From: Archangium lipolyticum
GTDB lineage: Bacteria; Myxococcota; Myxococcia; Myxococcales; Myxococcaceae
DNA: 64,000 bases
Assembly (NCBI RefSeq): GCF_024623785.1
Contig: NZ_JANKBZ010000043.1
Span: 19,353-83,352, forward strand
Direction: 5' to 3'
Part shown: piece after piece, positions 42,197-50,616 of the stretch
Layout: each line of letters starts with the position of its first letter
Numbering within the stretch: the stretch's first letter is position 1
The notes under the pieces: model-generated
What the model was told of the DNA's origin: nothing
What the model saw: the letters and a program-made list of their open reading frames with translations, nothing else
Databases searched by the model: none
Made by a program: the position numbers and the translations under genes

Positions 42197-42703
42197 GTGA
42201 GCACGACGAAGACACCCAGGGAGTGGAAGCTGACGGAGCTGGCCGAGGCGGCGGGCGTGTCCCCGCGGACCGTGCGCTACTACGTCCAGCGGGGACTCCT
42301 GCCCGCCCCGCCCTTCAAGGGGCCGGACACCGCCTACGGGGAGGACCACCTGCTGCGCCTCAAGGCCATCCGCGCCCTGCAGGCGAAGTTCCTCCCGCTC
42401 GATGCCATCCAGGTGGAGCTGGCGCGTCTGGGCCCCGATGAGCTGAAGGCGCTCGCCGAGTCCGGCCCCGCCCCTCTTCCGCCCCCTGGACCCATCCCCG
42501 CCGCCGAGGCCCCCGCCCCGGCTCCCCTCACGGCTCCAGAGAAGGCCAGGGCCTCTGTGTCCTCCCCCGACGGGGTGACAAGCTGGCGCCGGTGGGAACT
42601 GGCGCCAGGGCTGGAGCTGCACCTCGCCGATACGGCGGACGCGAAGACCCGGGCGCTCGTGGAGCGAGTGCGCGCCCTCATCCAGGAGTCCCAGGAAAGG
42701 TAG
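42197..42703 (+). CDS. MerR-family regulator
   Basis: A 168-residue regulator. The HTH region reads WKLTELAEAAGVSPRTVRYYVQRGLLPAPPFKG, with the MerR wing AYGEDHLLRLKAIRALQAKFLPLDAI (residues about 10-75). The remainder is a Pro/Ala-rich linker (about 85-130) and a short C-terminal domain (GLELHLADTADAKTRALVERVRAL) with no cysteines for metal sensing. The GTG at 42197 follows AGGG and gives the best family fit. It lies five bases upstream of the VIT/vWA gene and probably controls that operon. Confidence 0.82.
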   Translation: MSTTKTPREWKLTELAEAAGVSPRTVRYYVQRGLLPAPPFKGPDTAYGEDHLLRLKAIRALQAKFLPLDAIQVELARLGPDELKALAESGPAPLPPPGPIPAAEAPAPAPLTAPEKARASVSSPDGVTSWRRWELAPGLELHLADTADAKTRALVERVRALIQESQER

Positions 42704-42707
42704 AGCC

Positions 42708-45269
42708 ATGGAGAACGTCGAGAACGTGAAGGCAGGGCTGTACACGCAGAGCGGTGCGCAGGTTCCCCTTCAGGGCGTGGACGTCACCGGCGAGCTCCTC
42801 GGCGGCCATGCCCGGGTGCGCGTACGCCAGCGCTACCGCAACGCCGAGTCCAAACCCGTCGAGGCCGTCTACGTCTTTCCCCTCCCCTCCGACGCCACCC
42901 TCACCGCGTTCTCCATGGAGTGCGCCGGGCGCCGCATCCAGGGTGTCCTCAAGAAGCGCGAGGAGGCCTTCCGCGCCTATGACGACGCGGTGACGGCCGG
43001 CCACGGCGCCGCGCTGCTCGACCAGGAGCGCCCCAACGTCTTCACCGCCCAGGTGGGCAACCTCCTGCCCGGTGAGGAGACGCTCGTCGAAGTCGAGTTC
43101 CTCCAGGCCATCCAGGTGGAGGAGGGCTGTGTGCGCTGGGCTTTGCCCACCCTCGTGGCTCCCCGCTACATCCCCGGCGCTCCGATGGGCGATCGCACCG
43201 CCCACGGCGCCGCCGACCCCACCGACCGCGTGCCCGACGCGGACCGCATCACCCCGCCCGTGGGTGACGCGCGTTACGGCCTCACGTTGGACCTGCTCGT
43301 CTCGCTCGGCCGCGAGGTGGTGGTGGAGAGCCCCTCGCACAAGCTGGACGTCTCCCGCGCCGAGGGTGGGATGCGCGTGAAGCTCTCCCAGCCGGGCGTG
43401 GCCCTGGACCGGGACCTCGTGCTCAGCGTGCGCAGCCCCGATACGAGCACCCCGCTCACCACGCTCGTCACCCACCGCCAGGGCCAGGAGCCCGGCACCT
43501 TCGCGCTCACCGTGGTGCCGGACCTGCTCGGCATGGCCGCGGGCCCCAAGCGCCAGGAGGTGGTGTTCGTCGTGGACACCTCCGGCTCCATGGACGGCGA
43601 GAGCCTCCCCCAGGCCCAGGGCGCGCTCCGCCTGTGCCTGCGCCACCTGCGCGAGGGCGACCGCTTCAACGTCATCGCCTTCGAGAACTCCTTCCACCTC
43701 TTCTCGCCCGAGCCCGTCCCCTTCACCCAGAGGACCCTGGAGCAGGCCGATCGCTGGGTGGCCGCCCTGCACGCCAGCGGTGGCACCGAGCTGCTCGAGC
43801 CCATGCGGGCCGCCGTGCGGGCCGTGCCGGACGGTGTCGTGGTGCTCCTCACCGACGGCCAGGTGGGCAACGAGTCGGAGATCCTCGACGCGGTGATGGC
43901 CGAGCGGAAGACGGCCCGCATCTACTCCTTCGGCATCGGCACCAACGTGAGCGACGTGCTGCTCAAGGACATGGCCCGCCAGACGGGCGGCGCGGTGGAG
44001 TTCATCCACCCTGGCGAGCGCATCGACGACAAGGTGGTGGCCCAGTTCTCCCGCGCGCTCGCCCCGCGCGTCACCGGCGTGGAGGTGCGCTTCGAGGGCG
44101 TGGAGGCCTCGGAGCTGGCCCCCGCCGAGCCCCCGCAGCTCGTGGACGGCTCGCCGTGGAGCCTCTTCGGCCGCTACACCACGCCCGGCTCGGGCAAGGT
44201 GCTGCTCAAGGGGAAGTCCGGCGCGGAGACGTTCTCGCTCTCCATCCCCGTCAGCTTCCCCGCCGAGAGCGACAGGCCCGCCGTGGAGAAGCTGTGGGCC
44301 GCCGAGCGCATCCGCTCCTGGCAGGACGCCGCGCTCGTGGGCCGGCGCGCACAGGCCCTCCAGGAGCGCATCGTTCAACTCGCGCTCGCTCACGGCATCG
44401 TCACGCCGTACACCTCCTTCGTCGTGGTGGAGGAGCGCACCGGCGAGCGCCGCGCCTCGGGTCAGCCGGAGACTCGCGTCATCCCCGTCCACGCCCCCGC
44501 CGGCTGGGCCATGTTCGACACCGCCAAGGAGGAGGCGGAGGGCTCGCCGGTACAGCACCCCAGGGTGGCGATGGCGAAGAAGGTCGCGTCCTTCGCGAAT
44601 GTCTCCGCGGGTGCGCCCCCGCCCCCTTCGCCCATCCGGTACGCGTCCGCTCCGTCCGCGCCGCCTCCTCCGGCTCCTGTGTCCGCGCCGGCGCCGGCTC
44701 GCGCCGCGGCCGCTCTCCGTCAGGAGCAGACGAAGGGTGGCGGCTTCTTCGAGCGGCTGCGTCAGGGCAAGAAGAAGGAGGTCGCGTCCTCGGCCGGGCC
44801 CGCCGGGGATGCCTTCGCGGCCCCGGAGCCCCTGTCCCTGGAGGACGCCAGCGTTGTCCCCTCGAGCGTCGCTGAAGAGGCCGCCGCTGACGGCGGCGTG
44901 GGCCTGCTCGGGCAGCAGCTCGCCAGCGGCCTGTGGGCCGGCACGGGGACGGGCTCCGAGCCCGTACGCCAGGCCCGCGCCACCGCGCTCGCCCTGCTGG
45001 AGTTGCTGCGCCAGGGGATTACCAGCAGCCACGCGTTGCACGGCGCCCAGGTGAAGAAGGCCGTCGAGGCCCTGCTCTCCCTCGTGCCCCAGTTGGGCGG
45101 TTCTCCCGACATGGCCGAGCTCGCCCTCGGCGTGGCCTGGCTCGTGGCCGCTGGTCCTCGCACCCGGGGACGCATTGCCCAGGCCGCTCAGCCCATCGCC
45201 GGGCTCAGCTCGCGGCTGGAGAATGAAGTGGCTCTCCGCCAGCACGTGGATGCGCTGGCTTCGCGGTAG
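42708..45269 (+). CDS. VIT and von Willebrand A domain protein
   Basis: An 853-residue protein. Residues 10-140 are a VIT domain (VPLQGVDVTGELLGGHARVRVRQRYRN, EAVYVFPLPSDATLTAF, KREEAFRAYDDAVTAG). The vWA domain follows around 285-450: VVFVVDTSGSMDGES (MIDAS DxSxS), FNVIAFENSFHLFS, ASGGTELLEPMRAA and VVLLTDGQVGNESE. Then VVVEERTGERR and a Pro/Ala-rich tail with GGGFFERLRQGKKK and a helical C terminus. No signal peptide or anchor is visible, so it may stay cytoplasmic. Five bases separate it from the MerR gene, so both are likely one operon. It resembles inter-alpha-inhibitor heavy-chain-type bacterial proteins of unknown role. Confidence 0.85.
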   Translation: MENVENVKAGLYTQSGAQVPLQGVDVTGELLGGHARVRVRQRYRNAESKPVEAVYVFPLPSDATLTAFSMECAGRRIQGVLKKREEAFRAYDDAVTAGHGAALLDQERPNVFTAQVGNLLPGEETLVEVEFLQAIQVEEGCVRWALPTLVAPRYIPGAPMGDRTAHGAADPTDRVPDADRITPPVGDARYGLTLDLLVSLGREVVVESPSHKLDVSRAEGGMRVKLSQPGVALDRDLVLSVRSPDTSTPLTTLVTHRQGQEPGTFALTVVPDLLGMAAGPKRQEVVFVVDTSGSMDGESLPQAQGALRLCLRHLREGDRFNVIAFENSFHLFSPEPVPFTQRTLEQADRWVAALHASGGTELLEPMRAAVRAVPDGVVVLLTDGQVGNESEILDAVMAERKTARIYSFGIGTNVSDVLLKDMARQTGGAVEFIHPGERIDDKVVAQFSRALAPRVTGVEVRFEGVEASELAPAEPPQLVDGSPWSLFGRYTTPGSGKVLLKGKSGAETFSLSIPVSFPAESDRPAVEKLWAAERIRSWQDAALVGRRAQALQERIVQLALAHGIVTPYTSFVVVEERTGERRASGQPETRVIPVHAPAGWAMFDTAKEEAEGSPVQHPRVAMAKKVASFANVSAGAPPPPSPIRYASAPSAPPPPAPVSAPAPARAAAALRQEQTKGGGFFERLRQGKKKEVASSAGPAGDAFAAPEPLSLEDASVVPSSVAEEAAADGGVGLLGQQLASGLWAGTGTGSEPVRQARATALALLELLRQGITSSHALHGAQVKKAVEALLSLVPQLGGSPDMAELALGVAWLVAAGPRTRGRIAQAAQPIAGLSSRLENEVALRQHVDALASR

Positions 45270-45289
45270 ACGGAGGCACAGGGGGGAAG

Positions 45290-45386
45290 ACCCTCACCCC
45301 AGCCCTCTCCCAGAGGGAGAGGGGGCATACACGGTGAGGAATCGGGTTAGACCCTCTCCCTCTGGGAGAGGGACGGGGTGAGGGTA
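45290..45386. repeat. Palindromic intergenic repeat, copies 7 and 8
   Basis: Copy 7 (45290-45324, AGA loop) and inverted copy 8 (45352-45386, TCT loop) face each other, 49 bases apart between palindromes. The stretch lies between the convergent VIT/vWA and di-heme genes. Confidence 0.9.
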
Positions 45387-45448
45387 TGGAGTGAACCCGG
45401 GTTCCCCTCTGTCCCTCCCCGCTCCTCGGGTTGGAGAACAGGGACAGG

Positions 45449-45483
45449 TACCCTCACCCTGACCCTCTCCCGGAGGGAGAGGG
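45449..45483 (+). repeat. Palindromic intergenic repeat, copy 9
   Basis: TACCCTCACCCTGA header, arms CCCTCTCCC (45463-45471) and GGGAGAGGG (45475-45483), loop GGA. It ends eight bases before the stop of the di-heme gene. Confidence 0.9.
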
Positions 45484-45490
45484 AATGGAG

Positions 45491-46930
45491 CTACAGCGAC
45501 TCCAGGAACTTCAGGAGTGACTCTCGCTCTTCCTTCGAGAGTCGTTTGACCGCCTCCCGGGAGACTTCGGCCTCTCCACCGTGCCAGAGAATCGCCTCCA
45601 TCAACGAGCGCGCCCGCCCATCGTGCAGGAAGCGCGTGTGCCCGTTGACCGTAGCCGTCAGCCCGATGCCCCACAGTGGCGCCGTGCGCCACTCGCGCCC
45701 CGTCGCCTCGAAGTCCGGCCGCCCATCCGCGAGCCCCTCGCCCAGGTCGTGCAACAACAGGTCCGTGTAGGGACGGATCTTCTGTCCCGACAGCTCCGGG
45801 TATTCCTCCAGCGGGCCGGTGGTGAGCGTGGGCCGGTGGCAGCCCGCGCACCCCACGCGATGGAAGAGGGCCTTCCCCCGCAGCACCTCGGGTGAGTCCA
45901 CGTCCCGGCGCGCCGGCACGGCGATGGCGTGCGAGTAGAAGGTGAGCGCCGCCAGCCGGTTCGCCTCCACCTCAGGCGCTCCTCCCGAGGGCGCATCCCC
46001 GCAGGCCTGCTCGGCCGGCGTGCACGGCTGCGAGGGGAACAGGGGCGTGGTGAGCCCCATGTCTCCGAGGAAGGCCCCCGCGCTCTGCTGCTCCAGGTCC
46101 GGCTGGTTGGCCTTCCACCCGAAGCGTCCCAGCACCTGCGTCCCCCGGCGCACGCTCCACACGCGGTTCGGCCGGCCGGAGATGCCATCCCCGTTCACAT
46201 CATCCGGGTCCGCCCACTCCAGCACCGTCTCCTCGGGAACCGCCGCCAGCAGGCCGAGCCCATGCAGAGGCTGCGCGAGCCGCGGCGAGAGCATCGTGTC
46301 CGGGTGCGGTGGGCCGTGGGCCAGCTCCTCCAGCGCATACTCGGGAGCCAGGAGGGTGAAGGGCTCGCCGTCCGCGAAGGTGCCCGAGAGCTGCGAATGG
46401 CGCACCACCACCCGCGCCTCGGCCGGCACGCCCGGAACCCCCTTCGGTTGTAGCTGGTCACCATAGGTGGGCTCCGGGAGCGGGCCGCCGTTGGACGCCG
46501 TGCCCGGGATGCTCAAGCGGATCAACAGGCCCTCTCCCGTGGAGCCCGGTTCATCCGGTGGCGCGGTCCTCCCGTTGCCCACGTGGCAGGACATGCACGC
46601 CACCGCGTGGAACAGAGGCCCCAGCCCATCCCGGTCCGCCCGGCTGCTCGAGGCGGGCGCCGGAATCCAATCAATCTCGAAGACGCCGCGCCCCGACACG
46701 AAGCCCGAGCGCCGCTCCAGCGTCAGCGCGGGCAGCGACTGCGAGAAGGCCCTCGCGCTCGCGTCGGTGACGGTGCCCGCCTCGCCACCCGACAGGGCCT
46801 CTCCGGGCTCCACCACGTCCCAGCGGACCGGAGGCTCCTCGCCCGGCGGAGCCGGAGACGGAGGCTCCTCGCGGCATGCCACCGCCGACAGGGCGAACAC
46901 CACCGCCCAGGTCCATCCCTGGCGCCTCAT
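45491..46930 (-). CDS. Di-heme c-type oxidoreductase (DHOR/DUF1111-like) lipoprotein
   Basis: A 479-residue secreted c-type cytochrome. The ATG at 46930 gives signal and lipobox ALSAVAC (Cys19). Two CxxCH heme sites are present: CMSCH at residues 112-116 and CAGCH near residue 365. WDVVEPGEALSGGEAGTVTDASARAFSQSL, GLGPLFHAVACMSCHVGNGR, GFKANQPDLEQQ-like and TAPLWGIGLTATVNGHTRFLHDGRA match the DHOR/DUF1111 family, which is related to cytochrome c peroxidase. Electrons or peroxide could be its substrate. Its ATG overlaps the TGA of the RCC1 gene (ATGA). Confidence 0.9.
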   Translation of the reverse strand: MRRQGWTWAVVFALSAVACREEPPSPAPPGEEPPVRWDVVEPGEALSGGEAGTVTDASARAFSQSLPALTLERRSGFVSGRGVFEIDWIPAPASSSRADRDGLGPLFHAVACMSCHVGNGRTAPPDEPGSTGEGLLIRLSIPGTASNGGPLPEPTYGDQLQPKGVPGVPAEARVVVRHSQLSGTFADGEPFTLLAPEYALEELAHGPPHPDTMLSPRLAQPLHGLGLLAAVPEETVLEWADPDDVNGDGISGRPNRVWSVRRGTQVLGRFGWKANQPDLEQQSAGAFLGDMGLTTPLFPSQPCTPAEQACGDAPSGGAPEVEANRLAALTFYSHAIAVPARRDVDSPEVLRGKALFHRVGCAGCHRPTLTTGPLEEYPELSGQKIRPYTDLLLHDLGEGLADGRPDFEATGREWRTAPLWGIGLTATVNGHTRFLHDGRARSLMEAILWHGGEAEVSREAVKRLSKEERESLLKFLESL

Positions 46931-48426
46931 GGCAGCTTCACCTTCACGGGCTCGGGGAAGCTCCATTGGTTCTGCAGCTCATCGTTGCCAAGCGAGCCGT
47001 TGAGATTCCAACCCCACCCGAAGAGCTGGCCGTCGCGGCGCAGGCCGAGGGCGAAGGTGGAGCCCGCGGCGGCATCCCGCAGCTCCGAGAGTCCCACCAC
47101 CGCCTTGTCCGCGAGGGGATGGGCCTGTTCCGCCTCGCCACTCCCCCCGTTACCAAGCTGCCCGTTGAAGTTCTGGCCAAAGCCCCACAGCGTGCCGTCC
47201 GCCTTCCGCGCGAGGCTGAAGTTGGAGTTGGCGTACACGGCCACCACGTCCGTCAGGCCCACCACCTTCACCGGCGCACGTACCTCGAGGCCCGTACCGC
47301 TCTCGCCATTGCCCACCTGCCCGCTGACGTTGAGGCCCCAGGCGGACACCGTGCCGTCCCCGTGGAGCGCCAGCACGTGGTCACGCCCACTGGCGATGTC
47401 CACCACGCCAGAGAGGCCCGGCACCTTCACCGGCTCGGGGTGGGCCACGGAGTCCTCGGTGCCCTGACCCAGGTTGCCGAAGTTGTTGTTCCCCCACACC
47501 CACACCGTGCCGTCCCCCCCGAGGGCAACCGACTGCTGCGAGCCGCCCGCCAGCTTCACCACCTCCGTCAACCCGCGCACCGGCACCGGGTAGTCGCGGT
47601 CCGTGGTGGTGCCATCCCCGAGCTGCCCGTTGTTGTTCTTCCCGAAGGCCACCACGGTGCCATCGGCCTTCAGCACCAGGGCGTGATTGAAGCCGAGCGC
47701 GCCGGCCACCGCGTCCGTCAGTCCGGGCACCTGCGAGGGCCGGTTGCGCGGCAGGGTGTCCGGGGTGCGCGGCTGGCCCTCCACGGGCGGAGTCCCCAGG
47801 CCGAGCTGTCCGCTGGCGTTGGCCCCCCACGTCCACACCGTGCCGTCCTCGAGCACCGCCAGCGAGGTGTTGCTGTTGATGACGATGGAGGCCACCCGCG
47901 GCAGCTCCGCCACCAGGACCGGCGTGGAGCGGGGCTCCTTGTCGCCCAGCCCGAGCTGCCCCTGCGTGTTCTGCCCCCACGTGTAGAGCCGCCCGTCGCG
48001 CACCGCGCCGCCGTGCAGACCGCCCGCCGACACGAGGGAACCGACGTGGAAGGACACGGAGGCCTCGGCCACATGGCCCGCGGCATCCTCCGCACGCACC
48101 ACCACCGTGTTGCTCCCGGGCCGGGGCGTCACCTCGAGCGCGAACGTCCGCCCACCCTCCGACCGCGTGGACTCGAGGACCCGCGTCTCGCCACCGTTGA
48201 GCCGCCAGGTGAGCCGCTCCACGCCGGTGTCATCGGCCGCGGTGCCCTCCACCCGCACCTGCTGATACGTCCCCAGGCGCAGGGCCTCGCGTGGCGAGGT
48301 GAAGCTCACGGCGGGCGGCGTCAGGTCCACCGGGGCTGGTGGCGTATTCGTTCCAGGCGGCGGCTCGCCGCCACATCCCCACAACAACACGGCGCCCACC
48401 AGGGCTCGAGGCATACGTCGGAGCAT
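46927..48426 (-). CDS. RCC1-repeat lipoprotein
   Basis: A 499-residue protein with lipoprotein signal (VGAVLLWGCGGEP), an Ig-like domain (about 35-130, PAVSFTSPREALRLGTYQQVRVEGTA) and seven RCC1 blades (WGQNTQGQLGLGD, WGANASGQLGLGT, FGKNNNGQLGDGT, WGNNNFGNLGQGT, WGLNVSGQVGNGE, FGQNFNGQLGNGG, WGWNLNGSLGN), giving a beta propeller. Such surface RCC1 lipoproteins are abundant in myxobacteria, with unknown ligands. It is translationally coupled to the di-heme oxidoreductase. The start is ATG 48426. Confidence 0.9.
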   Translation of the reverse strand: MLRRMPRALVGAVLLWGCGGEPPPGTNTPPAPVDLTPPAVSFTSPREALRLGTYQQVRVEGTAADDTGVERLTWRLNGGETRVLESTRSEGGRTFALEVTPRPGSNTVVVRAEDAAGHVAEASVSFHVGSLVSAGGLHGGAVRDGRLYTWGQNTQGQLGLGDKEPRSTPVLVAELPRVASIVINSNTSLAVLEDGTVWTWGANASGQLGLGTPPVEGQPRTPDTLPRNRPSQVPGLTDAVAGALGFNHALVLKADGTVVAFGKNNNGQLGDGTTTDRDYPVPVRGLTEVVKLAGGSQQSVALGGDGTVWVWGNNNFGNLGQGTEDSVAHPEPVKVPGLSGVVDIASGRDHVLALHGDGTVSAWGLNVSGQVGNGESGTGLEVRAPVKVVGLTDVVAVYANSNFSLARKADGTLWGFGQNFNGQLGNGGSGEAEQAHPLADKAVVGLSELRDAAAGSTFALGLRRDGQLFGWGWNLNGSLGNDELQNQWSFPEPVKVKLP

Positions 48427-48546
48427 GGCTTTCCTCTCACCGGAGCCAGACTCCGGCGGAAAGCCCTGCCGCTAACGCATCCCCGGGAGGAGCACAAGCC
48501 ACCCACCCGCGCTCGGGCTCCCCCTTCTTATGCCCTCGAAGCCGAG

Positions 48547-48945
48547 CTACGGGTTCTTGGGCGCGTTGTCCGAGGTGTTGAAGATGATGATGGACGTGCA
48601 GGTGTTGGACGCGTCCCAGCCGAAGGCGATATCGCTGTCCCCATTCAGGGACTGGACCATGTTCACGAAGCCGGGCGCCGTGGACGAGCAGCTCACGTAG
48701 GTGCCGCTGGCATCCCTGGCGTAACACTGGCCGATGATGGTCGTGAACGGGCTGACCGACTGCGTGTAGCAGCCGATGTACTGCATCGAGTCCGCGCTGT
48801 TGCGCGCCCCCCCGAGCGAGCCCTGCGCATGACGGTTCGTCACGTCCACCACGACCTGCTGGCTGGATTTGAAGCCGGCCACGGCGCTGGTGGCCACCAG
48901 CAACGCTCCCGCCACGACGGCCGCAACGGTCATCTTCCTCTTCAT
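48547..48945 (-). CDS. Small secreted cysteine-containing protein
   Basis: A 132-residue protein with a clear signal peptide (MTVAAVVAGALLVATSAVAG). The 108-residue mature part has four cysteines (YIGCYTQ, GQCYARD, VSCSSTA, NTCTSI), which could form two disulphides, and regularly spaced aromatic residues. The sequence FGWDASNTCTSIIIFNTSDN closes the protein. I recognise no family. It is transcribed toward the RCC1 gene, 121 bases away. Confidence 0.75.
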   Translation of the reverse strand: MKRKMTVAAVVAGALLVATSAVAGFKSSQQVVVDVTNRHAQGSLGGARNSADSMQYIGCYTQSVSPFTTIIGQCYARDASGTYVSCSSTAPGFVNMVQSLNGDSDIAFGWDASNTCTSIIIFNTSDNAPKNP

Positions 48946-49027
48946 GCGCGCTTCTCCCGCTGAATGGGGTGACCCCTGTCACCCCCGTGCGGCCGGCATG
49001 ATGGGGAAGCGGTCTGACATCGCCCGC

Positions 49028-49375
49028 TCAGGCGTCCAGCAGGGCCCGCAGGTCCTCGGGGATCGGCATGGGCGTGAGGATGCCCACGTTGGCCCCACCC
49101 GTGTTGCCGAGCGGAGCCCGGCCGAGCCACGAGCCCGGTCCGGCCACCAGGATTCGCGCCAGCTGACCGAGCAGCTCGCGCACGTCTCCGCGCCGCCACC
49201 CGAAGGCGAACATGAGGCCATGCACCCGGACGTGCGGCCCGGCATGGGCCTGGCTCAGGATGTGGGCCCGCTCCAGGTGCCGCCACGCGGGCGCCAGCTC
49301 ACCGCTCCGCTCCGCCTCGGCGGCTTGGCGCAGCTCGGCCTCGAACGCGGCCCGCAGCTTCGACTTCATCGGCAT
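49028..49375 (-). CDS. DUF3703 family protein
   Basis: A 115-residue protein; the ATG at 49375 follows AAGGAGGAAGTC. The DUF3703 signature AWRHLERAHILSQAHAGPHVRVHGLM is at about residues 28-55, including His residues that might bind metal. The family is small, often encoded beside metal or redox-stress genes, and has no known reaction. It follows an AraC-type regulator by 28 bases in the same direction and probably shares its operon. Confidence 0.82.
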   Translation of the reverse strand: MPMKSKLRAAFEAELRQAAEAERSGELAPAWRHLERAHILSQAHAGPHVRVHGLMFAFGWRRGDVRELLGQLARILVAGPGSWLGRAPLGNTGGANVGILTPMPIPEDLRALLDA

Positions 49376-49403
49376 GACTTCCTCCTTCGTGACCCCTCTA
49401 CCT

Positions 49404-50213
49404 TCACGCGGGAGGAGCACCTCGCGCTTGTAAGAACTCGCCACCTCCTGGGGGGAGGACCCACTCGACCACGCCGGCGATCTCCGAGGGAGAGAGCCCG
49501 AACATGCGGCGGAAGACGTGGCTCAGGTGGGCGCTGTCGGTGAAGCCCGCAGCGTGCGCCGCGGTGGTGAGGGGGGCGCCCACCCGCAGGTGCTCGGCGG
49601 CACGGTGGAGCCTCAGCCACAGGATGTAGGGCCGGAGCGCCAGGCCCACCTCGGCCCGGAAGAGATGGGAGAGCCGGCTGGTGGAGAGCCCCACCCGGGG
49701 CGCGAGCGCCTCGAGGCGCACGTCCCCCTCGAGCGACTCCGGCAACAGGCGCAGCAGGCGCTTCACCGCGGGATGGGTGGGCCGAGGAGCCACCGTGTCC
49801 ACCCGCAGCGCGAGGAGCATCGCCCGGGCGAGCGACTCGGCCTCGTGCCAGTGCCTCGGCGGCGCCTTCGAGGCGAGCGGCACGAGGCACTCGCCCGCCC
49901 GCTGCCAGTCCGCCACGGAGTCCCGCGCGATACTGAGTGTCTGGAGGCTTCGTCCGACGAGGTCATCGGGAGACGCATGGAGCAGCACCGCGGCACTGGC
50001 CGCGCCGACCACGGCGTGCTCGACATCCGGTGGAATGACGGCCGCCCGGCAGGACCGGGTGCGCTGGCGGGAGTCCGCCAGCGTGACCGGCTCACCGAGC
50101 GAGAGCACCAGCTGGAAGCTGTGGTGCGCATGCGGCCGCGTCTCGCTCATGGGCCCCGCGTAGAGCAGGCGCCCGGGTCCGAAGAAGAGCCGTCCCCTCC
50201 ACGTACGGGTCAC
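49404..50213 (-). CDS. AraC-family transcription regulator
   Basis: A 269-residue regulator starting with GTG (50213). The N-terminal half is a cupin-like sensor (HAHHSFQLVLSLGEPVTL, AAVIPPDVEHAVVG). The C-terminal double HTH reads LEALAPRVGLSTSRLSHLFRAEVGLALRPYILWLRLHRAAEHL and TTAAHAAGFTDSAHLSHVFRRMFGLSPSEI (about 150-250), typical AraC. The ligand is not deducible. It is the middle gene of YkvA-AraC-DUF3703, with 4 bases to the gene before and 28 to the gene after. Confidence 0.9.
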   Translation of the reverse strand: MTRTWRGRLFFGPGRLLYAGPMSETRPHAHHSFQLVLSLGEPVTLADSRQRTRSCRAAVIPPDVEHAVVGAASAAVLLHASPDDLVGRSLQTLSIARDSVADWQRAGECLVPLASKAPPRHWHEAESLARAMLLALRVDTVAPRPTHPAVKRLLRLLPESLEGDVRLEALAPRVGLSTSRLSHLFRAEVGLALRPYILWLRLHRAAEHLRVGAPLTTAAHAAGFTDSAHLSHVFRRMFGLSPSEIAGVVEWVLPPGGGEFLQARGAPPA

Positions 50214-50217
50214 GGGG

Positions 50218-50520
50218 TCAGCGATCGCGGAGCGGCGGCGTGCCCACCCGAGGCTCCTGCGCCGGCTCCAGGGGCTTCGGCCACGCCGACTCCGGCTGGT
50301 AGCGCTGCACCTCGCGCACCACGAAGAAGGCCGCCGCCGACAGCACGCCGATGTCGTCCAGCCAGCCCAGGATGGGCAGGAAGTCCGGCAGCGCGTCCAC
50401 GGGCATGACGAAGTAGAGGACGGCGAACAACCCCGCGAGCCTCCGCCACATCGGCACGCGCGGGTCTCGCACGTAGCGGAAGAACCGGGTCCCCATTGCT
50501 CGAAGGCCTGCAGCGTTCAT
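50218..50520 (-). CDS. YkvA/DUF1232 membrane protein
   Basis: A 100-residue protein starting at an ATG behind GGAGAGGAC. The DUF1232 core is FFRYVRDPRVPMWRRLAGLFAVLYFVMPVDALPDFLPILGWLDDIGVLSAAAFFV, with PxDxxPD loop and two short membrane-associated helices. The role of YkvA proteins is unknown. A tail with Pro residues follows. It begins the three-gene set with AraC and DUF3703. Confidence 0.88.
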   Translation of the reverse strand: MNAAGLRAMGTRFFRYVRDPRVPMWRRLAGLFAVLYFVMPVDALPDFLPILGWLDDIGVLSAAAFFVVREVQRYQPESAWPKPLEPAQEPRVGTPPLRDR

Positions 50521-50616
50521 GTCCTCTCCTACGAATGGAGGCCGATTTCCATTGCGGCCCCTCCACCGTAGGCGCCCGGCCGCTCGTGGGGCAAGCGGAC
50601 ACCTCCCCAAGTGTCC

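Noticed and set aside
42678..45245. A 855-codon open frame on the minus strand opposite the VIT/vWA gene.
   Set aside because: Same GC-driven effect; the plus strand contains the MIDAS and VIT motifs, the minus strand no recognisable domain.
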